DNA of 64,000 nucleotides from an uncultured Chitinophaga sp. (GTDB lineage: Bacteria; Bacteroidota; Bacteroidia; Chitinophagales; Chitinophagaceae). The stretch is taken from contig NZ_CAMLHC010000003.1 of the NCBI RefSeq assembly GCF_946479755.1, forward strand, positions 248,001-312,000, written 5' to 3'. The position numbers and the translations under genes were made by a program. The notes beneath the pieces are model-generated. The model made no database searches, was not told where the DNA came from, and saw only the letters and a program-made list of their open reading frames with translations. Shown piece by piece: positions 1 through 10,000 of this stretch. Numbering within the stretch: position 1 is the first letter of the stretch; the number at the start of each line of letters is the position of its first letter.

Positions 1-2
1 GG

Positions 3-320
3 GCCATTTATCTGAAGGCGAATCCGTTGTCTTCCGCGTTCATAGAAAGGATACAAATGTCCAGCTATGGTGAAAAAGCGGGATTTGTTATCAGTAGCAT
101 GTTCCATAACAGTATGCAGCGTTTTGTGGAAGGTGCGATAAAAAGAAAAGAACTTATTCCGCTTCCGGTGGAAGCCTGGTGGTCAGTGGCGTTTGCGCCG
201 TTGTACAACCTGCTGCGCTTTCATTATAAAGGCCGCGGCGTTACTACAAAAACATTTATACTAACGGACGAATTGCTCCGTCAAACATTTGAAGTCGTTG
301 TAAAAGCTTTAAAACCGTAA
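3..320 (+). CDS. TetR/AcrR-family regulator, C-terminal part (cut by window edge)
   Basis: The reading frame is open from base 3 and runs into the window from the left, so only about 105 C-terminal residues are visible. They are helical, with a stretch of the type WWSVAFAPLYNLLRFH that is usual for the ligand-binding and dimerisation domain of TetR regulators; the DNA-binding helix-turn-helix lies outside the window. The TTG at 27 is internal and not a start. The next gene, an MFS pump, begins 31 bases downstream on the same strand, which fits the common arrangement of a TetR repressor in one operon with the efflux pump it controls. Family assignment rests on the C-terminal domain alone and is moderately sure. 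Confidence 0.6.
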   Translation, partial: AIYLKANPLSSAFIERIQMSSYGEKAGFVISSMFHNSMQRFVEGAIKRKELIPLPVEAWWSVAFAPLYNLLRFHYKGRGVTTKTFILTDELLRQTFEVVVKALKP

Positions 321-351
321 TCTCTGCCCTTATCTTCAATTATTAATTCAC

Positions 352-1596
352 ATGCAAAAAGATACCACTAAGGTGCCCTTTACCGGGTATCAAAAATTTG
401 TCGTGCTGATACTGGCGCTCACCCAGTTCACCGTCATCCTCGATTTTATGATTATGTCGCCTATGGGAGACCTGCTAATGAAATCCATGGACCTCCATCC
501 CAGTCAATTCGGGCTGGCGGTGTCCGCCTATGCCTTCAGCGCCGGCGCTTCCGGCCTGCTGACAGCAGGTTTCGCAGACCGCTTCGACCGTAAAAAGCTG
601 CTTACCTTTTTTTACAGCGGCTTTATCCTGGGTACCATTTTTTGTGGCCTGGCGCACACTTATCCGTTGCTGGTAGCAGCCCGTATCATCACCGGACTTT
701 TCGGTGGCGTGATCGCTTCTATTTCCATGGCCATCGTGACCGACCTGTTCGACATTCATCATCGCGGGCGGGTGATGGGCTATCTGATGATGGGCTTTGG
801 CGCCAGCCAGGTGCTGGGCGTACCTATCGGCCTCTTCTTCGCCAACCGCTATGGATGGTGGATGCCCTTCCTGCTGGTAGCGGGTTTTGCGCTGCTGGTA
901 ATGGTATTGATACAGGTACAATTAAAACCAGTGAACCAGCATCTGCAGCTGCAGCGAACCCATTCACCCCTGGCACACTTATGGAAAACGTTTGCCAATA
1001 AGCAGTACCGGATGGGGTATACCGCCACTGCCCTGGTGTCTATCGGCGGTTTTATGATGATGCCTTTCGGCAGCGCGTTCGCCGTCAATAACCTCGGTCT
1101 TACGAATGAACAGCTGCCTTTCCTGTTTATGGTGTCAGGCGTTGTGGCGCTGGTTATACTTCCACTTATTGGTAAACTGGCAGACCGCATCGACAAATTC
1201 AAACTGTTTGCCATGGGCGCCATCTGGATGATCATCATCGCGCTCATCTATACAAAACTGGGTCCTACGCCACTCGTGATCGTCATCGCCTGGAATGTAC
1301 TCCTGATGATCGGTATCCTTGGCCGTAGTATTCCGAGCAATGCGCTTATCAGCGCTGTACCCAACATGGAAGACAGAGGCGCGTTCATGAGTATCAACTC
1401 TTCCTTGCAACAAATTGCAGGCGGAGTTGCAGCGGCGATTGCAGGTGTGATTGTTACGCAGAAAGATAAAAGCAGTCCGCTGGAACATTATGATATCGTT
1501 GGCTATCTGATGACCGGTTTAACCATGATCAGTATCTGGATGGTCTATCGCGTCAGTGAAATGATCAAGGCCAGAATGCAGATGCAGAAAGCGTAA
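352..1596 (+). CDS. MFS transporter, AraJ/drug-efflux type
   Basis: Protein of 414 residues with about 12 hydrophobic segments, the usual size of a major facilitator. The loop after helix 2 carries GFADRFDRKKLL, matching MFS motif A (G-x3-D-R-x-G/D-R-[KR]). The N-terminal half resembles the AraJ/Bcr group, which exports sugars or drugs by proton antiport; the substrate cannot be read from sequence. It follows the TetR-type gene by 31 bases and is probably co-transcribed with it and derepressed by the exported compound. A clear hairpin terminator follows at 1620-1654. Start ATG at 352 is the first in frame and gives a short cytoplasmic N-terminus before helix 1. Confidence 0.85.
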   Translation: MQKDTTKVPFTGYQKFVVLILALTQFTVILDFMIMSPMGDLLMKSMDLHPSQFGLAVSAYAFSAGASGLLTAGFADRFDRKKLLTFFYSGFILGTIFCGLAHTYPLLVAARIITGLFGGVIASISMAIVTDLFDIHHRGRVMGYLMMGFGASQVLGVPIGLFFANRYGWWMPFLLVAGFALLVMVLIQVQLKPVNQHLQLQRTHSPLAHLWKTFANKQYRMGYTATALVSIGGFMMMPFGSAFAVNNLGLTNEQLPFLFMVSGVVALVILPLIGKLADRIDKFKLFAMGAIWMIIIALIYTKLGPTPLVIVIAWNVLLMIGILGRSIPSNALISAVPNMEDRGAFMSINSSLQQIAGGVAAAIAGVIVTQKDKSSPLEHYDIVGYLMTGLTMISIWMVYRVSEMIKARMQMQKA

Positions 1597-1619
1597 GCGC
1601 GGAGTCGACAAATTATTTT

Positions 1620-1654
1620 AAAAGGTGTGTCCAACCAGGATACACCTTTTTTTT
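1620..1654 (+). terminator. Rho-independent terminator after the MFS gene
   Basis: AAAAGGTGTGTCC (1620-1632) pairs with GGATACACCTTTT (1638-1650) with a single G-T wobble, loop AACCA, followed by a run of eight T. It closes the TetR-MFS transcript. Confidence 0.85.
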
Positions 1655-2038
1655 ATTGCTCTTTCAGGTCGATGATCACCCAGGTTGACCATGATTTTCT
1701 TTCTTAATTATTAATAATCTGGTAACACCATTCTCTATTAAATCCTGTTTCCCCTTTCTAGTTTTACAAAATCAATTTTATTACAAACCTGCTTATCAAT
1801 GAAGAAAGTCACTGCGGTCAGTTCGCACTCGCATGGTGGATCTTTATGTACATCATCCTTCGGGCAATCGATAAAAAAAACGTATTTTAGAAACATCTTT
1901 ATCAACCGAAAAGCCTTACAGATGTACGATTCCACGAACTAATCACTGAAACGCACGTCATTTGAATTTCTTCACGGGCATCCGCATGCCCGGTCATCAA
2001 TCATCATTTTCACACAGCCTAAATTAAAGCGCACTTTT
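1655..2038 (+). other. Upstream region of SusC pair 1, no confident gene
   Basis: 384 bases of AT-rich sequence with no convincing gene. A 65-codon frame on the minus strand (1738-1935) and a 47-codon frame on the plus strand (1799-1942) overlap each other and neither resembles a known family. A small perfect hairpin, CGGGCAT-ccgc-ATGCCCG, lies at 1975-1992, about 45 bases before the SusC start, and may sit in the 5' leader. I could not place a full TAnnTTTG promoter here with confidence. Confidence 0.4.
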
Positions 2039-5000
2039 ATGAACAAATTTTATTTCAGTAGCCAGCTGCTGAATTTTTACGTAAAGGTTTTCTGTGCTTT
2101 TACGTGCATGGTCATATGCATCTGCCTCTTGTCACACGATGCGCAAGCCCAGGGAAAATTCAGTATCCAGGGTAAGATCACAGACGAAAAAAAACAACCG
2201 CTTCCCGGCGTCAGCGTCTCTGAAGCCGGCACTAAAACAGGTGTTGTAACGGACATCGACGGCCTGTACAAACTGGAAGTGAGCAGCTCCAATGCCACGC
2301 TGCACATCGCTTTCCTCGGGTACGACAGTAAAGATGTAACGGTCGGCGGACAACACACCGTTAACATATCGCTGACACCACAGCTTCGCCAACTCAACGA
2401 TGTTGTTATCACCGGTTACGGTAAAACCAGTAAAAAAAATGTAGTGGGCTCCATCTCTTCTGTCAGCGCCGGTGAATTCACACAAGGCGTTATCGCCAAC
2501 CCTTCCATGCTGCTGCAGGGAAAGGTGCCCGGCCTCACCGTCACAAAAAGCGGGAATCCTAACCAGTCGCCAACAGTGATCCTCAGAGGTCCCTCTACCT
2601 TACGCTCCGGTGCGCAGGAGCCTTTTTATGTTATTGATGGGGTGCCCGGTGCCCCGATCGACCTGGTGGCGCCGGATGATATCGCCACCATTGACGTGCT
2701 GAAAGACGGTGCGTCTACTGCTATCTATGGGGCCAGAGCGGCCAACGGCGTGATCATGATCACCACCCGTCGCCCTAAAACAGACCAGCTCCGCATTGCC
2801 TACAACGCATATGTAGGCGTGGAAAAGGTAGCCAAACGCCTCGAAGTGCTCACCGGCGACGAGCTCCGGAAATATCTCGCGGATAACGGGCAGGTACTGG
2901 CGCCCATCAACAACGACACGGTACCAGGCACGCAACAGCTGGTGAACACCAACTGGCAGGACGAAGTACAGCGTACCGGCGTATCACAGAACCATAACCT
3001 CTCCATCATGGGCGGCTCCAAAGCTACCACCTATGGTTTCAGTGTGAACTACCTCAACAATCCCGGTATCATCAAAGGCTCTTCGCTTAATCGTCTGAGT
3101 GTACGCGCCAACGTTGGCCAGCGCGCTTTCAACGACCGCCTGCGCCTTGATTTCTCCGTGTTCAATTCTTCCACCAGGCAGGACAACGTGCCGGATGCGG
3201 TATTGTATAACATGCTCAATTACCTGCCTACGGTATCGGTTACACGCCCCGACGGCAGCTTTACGGAAGACTACGCCGGTAATATCCGCGGCAGTAACAA
3301 CCCGGTAGCGCTCATTGCCAACAATAAAGACCAGACTAAATCTTCCCGCTTCCTGGCCACCGGCCTCGCAGAAGTGAAGATCCTCTCCGGTCTTACCTAT
3401 ACGGCCAGCCTCACCACCCAGCGGGAACAGTTCAACCGCAACGTCTATTACAACAGCCTCTCCGTCCTCGCCAAAGGCAACGGCGGAAAAGCCAACCGTA
3501 TATCGTGGGCGAATACACGTAACATCATCGAGTCGTATTTTAACTACGATAAAACTTTCGGGAAACACAACTTCAAAGTACTGGCCGGGTACTCCTGGCA
3601 GGAAGACCGCAGCGGCGACGGCTTCGGCGTTACCACACAGGGCTTTGGCAGCGATGCACTCTCCTGGAACAACCTGGCGCTCAGCAACCCGCCCGCCGGC
3701 ACTATCGTATTCGATAACTCCGCCCAGACCACCCTTACCACGCTGCGCCTCATTTCCTACTATGGCAGGATCAACTACCAGTACGCGGATAAATACTACG
3801 TACAGGCTTCCCTGCGCAATGACGGCTCTTCCGCTTTTGGTAAAAACAACCGCTGGGGTTATTTCCCCGCTGCCTCCGTGGGATGGCGCATCAGCCAGGA
3901 GTCATTCCTGAAAACTGTACGCGCGCTGGATGACCTGAAACTCCGCGTGAGCTACGGTATCTCCGGTAACTCCCTCGGCTTCGATCCGCTCACCGCGCAA
4001 CTGCAATACAGCACTGTAGGCCGCTACTACGATAACGGTCAGCTTATCAACGCCATCGCACCGGTACAAAACGCCAACCCCGACCTGAAATGGGAACGTA
4101 CCGCCATGTTCAACGTGGGCGTGGACTTCACCCTGCTGAAAGGAAGACTGAGCGGCGCCATCGATTACTACGACAAACAGACGTCAGACCTGATCTGGAA
4201 CTACCCGGTGTCCACCACGCAATACATCGCCACCACCTTGCTGGCCAACGTAGGCAAAGTGAGCAACAAAGGGATCGAAGTAGTGCTGAATGCAGACGTG
4301 ATCAGGGGCAAAAACTTCACCTGGAGGACCACCATCAACGCTTCTCACAACACCAACAAAATCAGCTCGCTGGCCAACGATCAGTTTACCCTGAAAGATA
4401 TCCCGACCGCCATCCTCGGCGGTAAAGGACAGTCGGGCAACTGGAGCCAGAAGATACTGGAAGGGCAGCCTATCGGCACTTTTACGCTGTTCCATTATCT
4501 CGGGAAAGACAAAGACGGTATCTCCACCTACCAGAAAGCAGATGGTTCTGTCACCACTTCGCCCAGCACAGCCGACCTGATGGTAGCCGGTTCCGCGCAA
4601 CCGAAAATCAACTACGGCTGGAGCAACACGTTCCTGTATAAAGGTTTCGATCTGACAGTCTTCATCCGCGGCGTGGCAGGCAACAAAATCCTGAACGCTA
4701 CGTTGGCAGCCATCAATACGCCTACCGACGCCAAGATGACCAACATCGCCAAATTCACACTGGGAGAGTCTTACAACGATAAAAACTCGTTCCTCATCTC
4801 TGACCGCTTCCTGGAAAATGGTTCTTACCTGCGGATGGACAACCTCACGCTGGGGTACACCTTTAAAACAAAAAGCCAGTATATCCAGTCCATTCGTGTA
4901 TACGGCAACGTTAACAACGTGTTCACCATTACCAGCTACCGCGGTATAGATCCGGAAATAGACCTGGGCGGCCTTACGCCGGGCATCGACGTCCGTAACT

Positions 5001-5050
5001 ACTACCCGAAAACACGCTCCTTCATTTTCGGTGTGAACGCTACTTTTTAA
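2039..5050 (+). CDS. SusC/RagA-family TonB-dependent outer-membrane receptor
   Basis: 1003 residues. A signal peptide ends near DAQAQG (about residue 38), followed by a carboxypeptidase-regulatory-like beta-sandwich (about 41-115, motif PLPGVSV...GVVTDIDGLYKL), then the TonB plug (about 120-240, with FYVIDGVPG and IDVLKDGASTAIYGARAANGVIMITTRRP, the SusC plug signature), then a large beta-barrel ending in FIFGVNATF with a terminal Phe. SusC proteins import oligosaccharides, peptides or other large solutes across the outer membrane using TonB energy. The SusD partner starts two bases after the stop, so the two are translated together. There is no hydrolase or ECF/FecR gene beside the pair, so the substrate is unknown. 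Confidence 0.95.
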   Translation: MNKFYFSSQLLNFYVKVFCAFTCMVICICLLSHDAQAQGKFSIQGKITDEKKQPLPGVSVSEAGTKTGVVTDIDGLYKLEVSSSNATLHIAFLGYDSKDVTVGGQHTVNISLTPQLRQLNDVVITGYGKTSKKNVVGSISSVSAGEFTQGVIANPSMLLQGKVPGLTVTKSGNPNQSPTVILRGPSTLRSGAQEPFYVIDGVPGAPIDLVAPDDIATIDVLKDGASTAIYGARAANGVIMITTRRPKTDQLRIAYNAYVGVEKVAKRLEVLTGDELRKYLADNGQVLAPINNDTVPGTQQLVNTNWQDEVQRTGVSQNHNLSIMGGSKATTYGFSVNYLNNPGIIKGSSLNRLSVRANVGQRAFNDRLRLDFSVFNSSTRQDNVPDAVLYNMLNYLPTVSVTRPDGSFTEDYAGNIRGSNNPVALIANNKDQTKSSRFLATGLAEVKILSGLTYTASLTTQREQFNRNVYYNSLSVLAKGNGGKANRISWANTRNIIESYFNYDKTFGKHNFKVLAGYSWQEDRSGDGFGVTTQGFGSDALSWNNLALSNPPAGTIVFDNSAQTTLTTLRLISYYGRINYQYADKYYVQASLRNDGSSAFGKNNRWGYFPAASVGWRISQESFLKTVRALDDLKLRVSYGISGNSLGFDPLTAQLQYSTVGRYYDNGQLINAIAPVQNANPDLKWERTAMFNVGVDFTLLKGRLSGAIDYYDKQTSDLIWNYPVSTTQYIATTLLANVGKVSNKGIEVVLNADVIRGKNFTWRTTINASHNTNKISSLANDQFTLKDIPTAILGGKGQSGNWSQKILEGQPIGTFTLFHYLGKDKDGISTYQKADGSVTTSPSTADLMVAGSAQPKINYGWSNTFLYKGFDLTVFIRGVAGNKILNATLAAINTPTDAKMTNIAKFTLGESYNDKNSFLISDRFLENGSYLRMDNLTLGYTFKTKSQYIQSIRVYGNVNNVFTITSYRGIDPEIDLGGLTPGIDVRNYYPKTRSFIFGVNATF

Positions 5051-5052
5051 TC

Positions 5053-6726
5053 ATGAACGTTAAGCTACTGATGAATATGAAACTGCATAAATTACTGAAT
5101 ATAACCCTGGCAGCGGCCATCGCCCTGTCCGGATGCCGTAAGCTGGATGTGGACGTGGAATCCCGTTACACACCCGGTAACTTCCCGACCAACAACGCCT
5201 CCTACGCAGCCGCCATCGGCGCGGTATACGCCCAGCTGGCCAACTCCAAATCCGGTGACGCTACCTACTTCATGAACGGTACCGGCTTCAGCTACGGGGT
5301 CGACTACTGGATGCTGCAGGAACTGAGCACAGATGAAGCCATCATCCCGGCCCGCGACGGCAACTACGACGACGGTGGTAAATACCGCTTCCTGCACCTC
5401 CATACCTGGAGCGGTAACCTGCCTTTCGTGATCAGCTCCTGGCAGTGGGGCTTCGGTGGTATCAATATCGCCAACAACGCCATGAACCTTGCCAAAGGCC
5501 TGCCCGAAGGCGCACAGCGGAACACTGCTGTGGCTGAACTGAAAGCAATGCGCTCCCTGTTCTACTTTTTTATGATGGACTCCTTCGGCAATATTCCCAT
5601 CCTGGACGCCTATCCGGTGCCTACACTGCCGGAAACGAAACCCCGTAAGGAAGTCTTCGCCTTCATTGAAAGCTCGCTGAAATCCGCCCTGCCGGACCTG
5701 CCATCGAAAGTAGACGGTTCCACCTACGGCCGCGCCACCAAATGGATGGCCTACGCCCTGCTGGAGAAAATGTACCTCAACGCGGAATACTATACCGGCA
5801 CGCCCCGTTATACCGACGCAGTGGCCATGGCCGACAGTATCCTGACCAATGCGCCTTACGCGCTGGAGGCTGACTATACCACTATCTTCAAACCGGACAA
5901 CGGCCCGCAGATCAAAGAAACCATCTTCGCCATCCCTTACGATGCCAACCTGATCCCCGGTATGCACTTTACGCGCTTCGGACTCCATCCTTTCCTGAAG
6001 GAGAAGTTCGACCTGCCGGCGGCTTTCGGTCCCAGCGTGGCACTCAGTACCATCGCCGACTTCTACGCTTTCTTTAACCTGCCCAATGATCTGCGTAATA
6101 AGACCTGGCTGGCTGGCCCGCAAGACAACAAAGACGGCTCGCCCAATATCGTCCGTACCAGCACCAAAACACTGGATGCTTCCTCCCAGGGCCCCGATCA
6201 GCCGATTGACTGGAGGGTGACCATCACGCCTGAAATGAAACTCAAACCCGGCGGCGAAGGCAAACTGGACGTTGGCAATGACCTCCTCGGTCAACTGAAA
6301 GGCGTACGCTCTATCAAATTTTATCCCGACAAAAACATCAATACGTCCACCCGCTTTCAGAACAACGATATGCCGGTGTTCCGCCTGGCGGACGTTTTGC
6401 TGATGAAAGCAGAAGCCATCCTCCGTGGTGCAGCGCCTACTGCCGTAAAAGGAGAGCTGCAGACGCCGGATGTACTGGTGTCTAAAATACGTACCCGCGC
6501 AGGTGCCGCACCGGCCGCAGGTATCAACCTCGATGAAATGCTGGTGGAACGCGCCCGTGAATTTGCCTGGGAAGGATGGAGAAGAAATGACCTGATCCGC
6601 TTCGGTAAGTTTGAAGGCAAATGGGGCTTTAAACCAAAAGATAATGATGTGTTCCGTCGTATATTCCCGATCCCGGAAATAGAACTGGCGCTGAATCCTA
6701 AGCTGACCCGCAACCCGGGGTATTAA
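5053..6726 (+). CDS. SusD/RagB-family surface lipoprotein
   Basis: 557 residues. Lipoprotein signal with lipobox LSGC (Cys at about residue 28), then the alpha-helical TPR-based SusD fold. The C-terminal region has the usual features: VFRLADVLLMKAEAILR, VERAREFAWEGWRRNDLIRFGKF and the end IPEIELALNPKLTRNPGY. The lid protein captures substrate on the SusC barrel. The ATG at 5053 is two bases after the SusC stop; in-frame ATGs at 5071 and 5077 would give a shorter signal peptide and are possible alternatives. Forms an operon with the SusC gene; a GC-rich hairpin follows at 6755-6797. Confidence 0.94.
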   Translation: MNVKLLMNMKLHKLLNITLAAAIALSGCRKLDVDVESRYTPGNFPTNNASYAAAIGAVYAQLANSKSGDATYFMNGTGFSYGVDYWMLQELSTDEAIIPARDGNYDDGGKYRFLHLHTWSGNLPFVISSWQWGFGGINIANNAMNLAKGLPEGAQRNTAVAELKAMRSLFYFFMMDSFGNIPILDAYPVPTLPETKPRKEVFAFIESSLKSALPDLPSKVDGSTYGRATKWMAYALLEKMYLNAEYYTGTPRYTDAVAMADSILTNAPYALEADYTTIFKPDNGPQIKETIFAIPYDANLIPGMHFTRFGLHPFLKEKFDLPAAFGPSVALSTIADFYAFFNLPNDLRNKTWLAGPQDNKDGSPNIVRTSTKTLDASSQGPDQPIDWRVTITPEMKLKPGGEGKLDVGNDLLGQLKGVRSIKFYPDKNINTSTRFQNNDMPVFRLADVLLMKAEAILRGAAPTAVKGELQTPDVLVSKIRTRAGAAPAAGINLDEMLVERAREFAWEGWRRNDLIRFGKFEGKWGFKPKDNDVFRRIFPIPEIELALNPKLTRNPGY

Positions 6727-6754
6727 TTCGGACTTGATTAACTTTAAATGTATA

Positions 6755-6797
6755 CCGGACCCCGGTGCCGATGATTTATGCATTGTGCCGGGGCCGG
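6755..6797 (+). terminator. GC-rich hairpin after SusD pair 1, possible terminator
   Basis: CCGG-a-CCCCGG (6755-6765) pairs with CCGGGGCCGG (6788-6797), ten pairs with one bulge and a 22-base loop, followed by CTTTAT. The T-run is weak, so it may be an mRNA-stabilising hairpin rather than an efficient terminator. Confidence 0.45.
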
Positions 6798-7041
6798 CTT
6801 TATACTGGTTAATCACCAAAATAGGGACCAAATAAATTGGGGTTATGACGAATTGTTGTTACATTCGTAATCTGTTTTCCGATGGCAATGTTGCCGAAGA
6901 AAGTAGTATCAGCCAATAGTTATCCTGAAGCTTGTGAAGGTACTTATATGTTTGTTATACCATTCCTTCAAAGTCCAGGTCCGGACGACCTGCCAACAAG
7001 TCCAAACTTTACTCGGTGTCCCTAACATGAATGCAGACTTT
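6798..7041 (+). promoter_or_regulatory. Upstream region of the RHS gene with -7 element
   Basis: A TAnnTTTG-type -7 box, TATGTTTG, is at 6947-6954, which places transcription start near 6960 and argues against the upstream in-frame ATG at 6934. No -33 TTG is at the usual spacing. A short palindrome GGCAA-TG-TTGCC (6884-6895) lies 50 bases upstream and could be an operator; nothing else was recognised. Confidence 0.35.
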
Positions 7042-10000
7042 ATGAAACCTTTCAGAATTATCCTTGCTATCGCCTCTCTTTTGACCGGCACAATGACGCT
7101 CTACGCACAGGAGAAAAATCATACCTTACCACAGGTAGTGCCGAAATCTCCGGATGTGGCGAGTTTGGAGAAGTACGGTGAAATTCCGGTATCGAAGAGT
7201 AGCGGAACGGCCAATGTGTCTCTAAATCTGACCACTATTCAGGTGGGGCAGTTCTCCTTGCCGATTACGTTACAATATCACAGTAACGGGTTGAGGGTCA
7301 ACGAAATTCCTTCTTGTATTGGAGAAGGTTGGTCGTTGGACGCTGGAGGAATGGTCTCCTTTAACCAGCGGGGAGCCAACGATTTTGGCAGTTATGGCAT
7401 GTTCGGCATGCCCTCGTCTATGACAGATCTCACCAAGTTTCTAAGTGGTACAATGACAGCTGTGGAAAAGGAAGCCTATTTTACAAGGGTGCTGGATGAT
7501 TTGGAGGATAGCGAGTTTGACCAGTATAATTATAGTTTCGCAGGAAAAGGAGGTTCGTTTTTCTTTGACATGCAGCAAAAGGCGGTGTCGATGCCGAAAT
7601 CGGATTTAAAAATAATCCGGTTGCCCAATGGCGTCCAGATCAATGATAATGATGGTAATCAGTATTTCTTCACTGATCCTGAATATGCGTCGATTGGTAA
7701 TAGCGGGCCAGCGGAGGTAAGAGCCTCTTTTAATGATATTTCGGCCTACCGGTTGTCGAAGATAATAACAAAGGATAATAGAACAATCGTGTTTAAGTAC
7801 AAGCTTTACTCATTTGGGTATTCACAAACCAGAAGTAATATTTCCCACGTACAGAGTTTTCCAACACCGCCGCCCCCATGTCCGGCCTCTACTGTCGACC
7901 ATTTCGATGAGATAACTACCTGCGGATATTTGCTTCCGGACTCCATTTTGTTTGATCAGGGATATGTAAAGTTCAAACAAAGCCTGGGTGCAAGAGAAGA
8001 CATAAAATCGATCAGTAGCAACGCCGCTGTTCCCTCCATAACTGGTTTTTATCTTGCCGACACAAAGGGGCAGAAGGTTAAAGAATTTACTTTTGAACAG
8101 GGGTATTTTGGAACGAATCAGCGTTTGAAATTATCATCAGTAACAGAGTCCGGCGCTTCTGTGGCCGGCCGTAGGTGGAGCTTTACCTATTATCGTGAGG
8201 GTATGGGATTTCCCGGTTATCTGGACAACGGAAAGGACCATTGGGGATATTATAATGGAAAGACGAATGCATCACTTATTCCGGATGCCAATTACAAAGC
8301 GTTTATTTTAAATTGGAAAACCTATAATATTGGATTTGCTGATCGGCAAAGTAATTTTGATGCCGCCGTTTCGGGGATGTTGAAGGAAATTAAGTACCCT
8401 ACCGGAGGATCCAGCGTTTTTGAATATGAACCTAATCAGGTAAAAGTACGTTCCTATAGTGATTTATTCAATTTGTCGAACTTTTTTAAAATCGATAACA
8501 GCAGCTATTATACCGGTCTGGCGGCAGCTGCCAGCTGGGATAATCCCAGCGGGACTGTTACCGGTTCTTTTGTGGTGCCAGCGGAGAAGCCTGTGAGGAT
8601 AAGAGCATTTGTGAATTATGACCCTACAGCTTTTGAGGACCCGCAATATTCATTTTCCGGACCATTTACCACTGAGGCATATCAGGATTTAGGACATGCT
8701 TTTGGCATGAATTACGATTATAATAGCCATACTTCAGGAGGGGAGGTGTTTTCGGTGTTTCCTGCTGGTACCTATACCTATACATTGACAGCAGGGCGAA
8801 CTTATGATAATGCGACTAATCAGTACATACCCAAACATTGTAATTTTTTTATAGATATTGAAACATCAGCGCCCCCGGAACCCTTTGTTATTGGGGGCTG
8901 CCGCATTGCCGCAATTAGTAATTCAGATGGAGTAAACCCGGCGGTAGTAAAGCGCTTCGTGTATAGTGACAGCCTGAACCAGGTCGCCTTTAGGAACATC
9001 CCTAATTATCTTACGGTAAAGGAGATGGCTATTGGTGAAGTACATCCGGAATCTGGATGCGCCAGTTGTGGGTTAGTGAGTACTGTACACGATGAAAGTG
9101 TCATCCCTGGCGGAGGGAGCCATATTGAATACCAATATGTCACCGAATACGATTCAAGCCAAAATAAGCAGCTTGGAAAAACGGAAAGTACATTTTTGCT
9201 CTCTTCAAATGTTGCCGGTAGCTATGTGCAGCCTTATGTGGCACCCGTAAATACCAGTTGGAGAGCGGGAATGCTACTGAACCAGAAAATTTATAAGACA
9301 GACGCCGGCGGATTTCAGCTAGTGCAGGAAATACAGAACGATTACGCCATTTCAAGTCGGCTTAGTTTGTTGAATGGGATTAAGCTCGACTATGCTCTGT
9401 ATTGTGCTACCAATGCACCAGGTAGCCGGCGCATCAATCAGAGCCTGGCTACATTGTTTACGGAACATTTTTACCTTTCCCGCTCTCAAACGATTGATTA
9501 TACGCCGTCTGCACCTGCGTTGGTCAAACAAAAGGATATCGCCGCCAACTCTCTGCGGCACACTTTTCCCGTATTGGAATCAAGCCCTGACAGCCGTTTG
9601 AATGTGGTGAAGGAGAAGACTCTTTACTCGTTCGACTACGATACCACAGTGGTGTCGACTGTAGATGCAAAAGGTATACGCTACCTGCAAAGGGCCAATA
9701 TAATGGTGCCGATCGAAAAATTGCAAATCAAGACGATCAATGGCACTGATTATATTGTTGGGGGCAGTTTGTTTACCTATTGGGATGATAAACCTGTTGT
9801 AAATAAACTATCAGTGTTAAAGATTGACCAACCCTTGCCTTTGACCGGGTTTACCCAAAGCAGCATTAACGGAAGTGGGTCTTTTACGAATGACAATCGC
9901 TATGAAGTAAAAGCAGTGTTTGATCAGTATGACAGTTTTAATAACATTGTTACAAACCATCTGGACAATAACACGTTGCTTACTTACCTCTGGGATTATC

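Noticed and set aside
1738..1942. Small overlapping frames on both strands before SusC pair 1
   Set aside because: They overlap each other on opposite strands, have no recognisable family and no good start signals.
5092..6831. Long open frame of 579 codons on the minus strand across the SusD gene of pair 1
   Set aside because: It is antisense to a well-supported SusD gene, has no family resemblance and is rich in His, Arg, Gly and Val as expected from reversed GC-rich codons.
6934..7026. Longer N-terminus for the RHS protein (start at 6934)
   Set aside because: It precedes or overlaps the predicted -7 box at 6947 and puts about 36 residues before a clean signal peptide.
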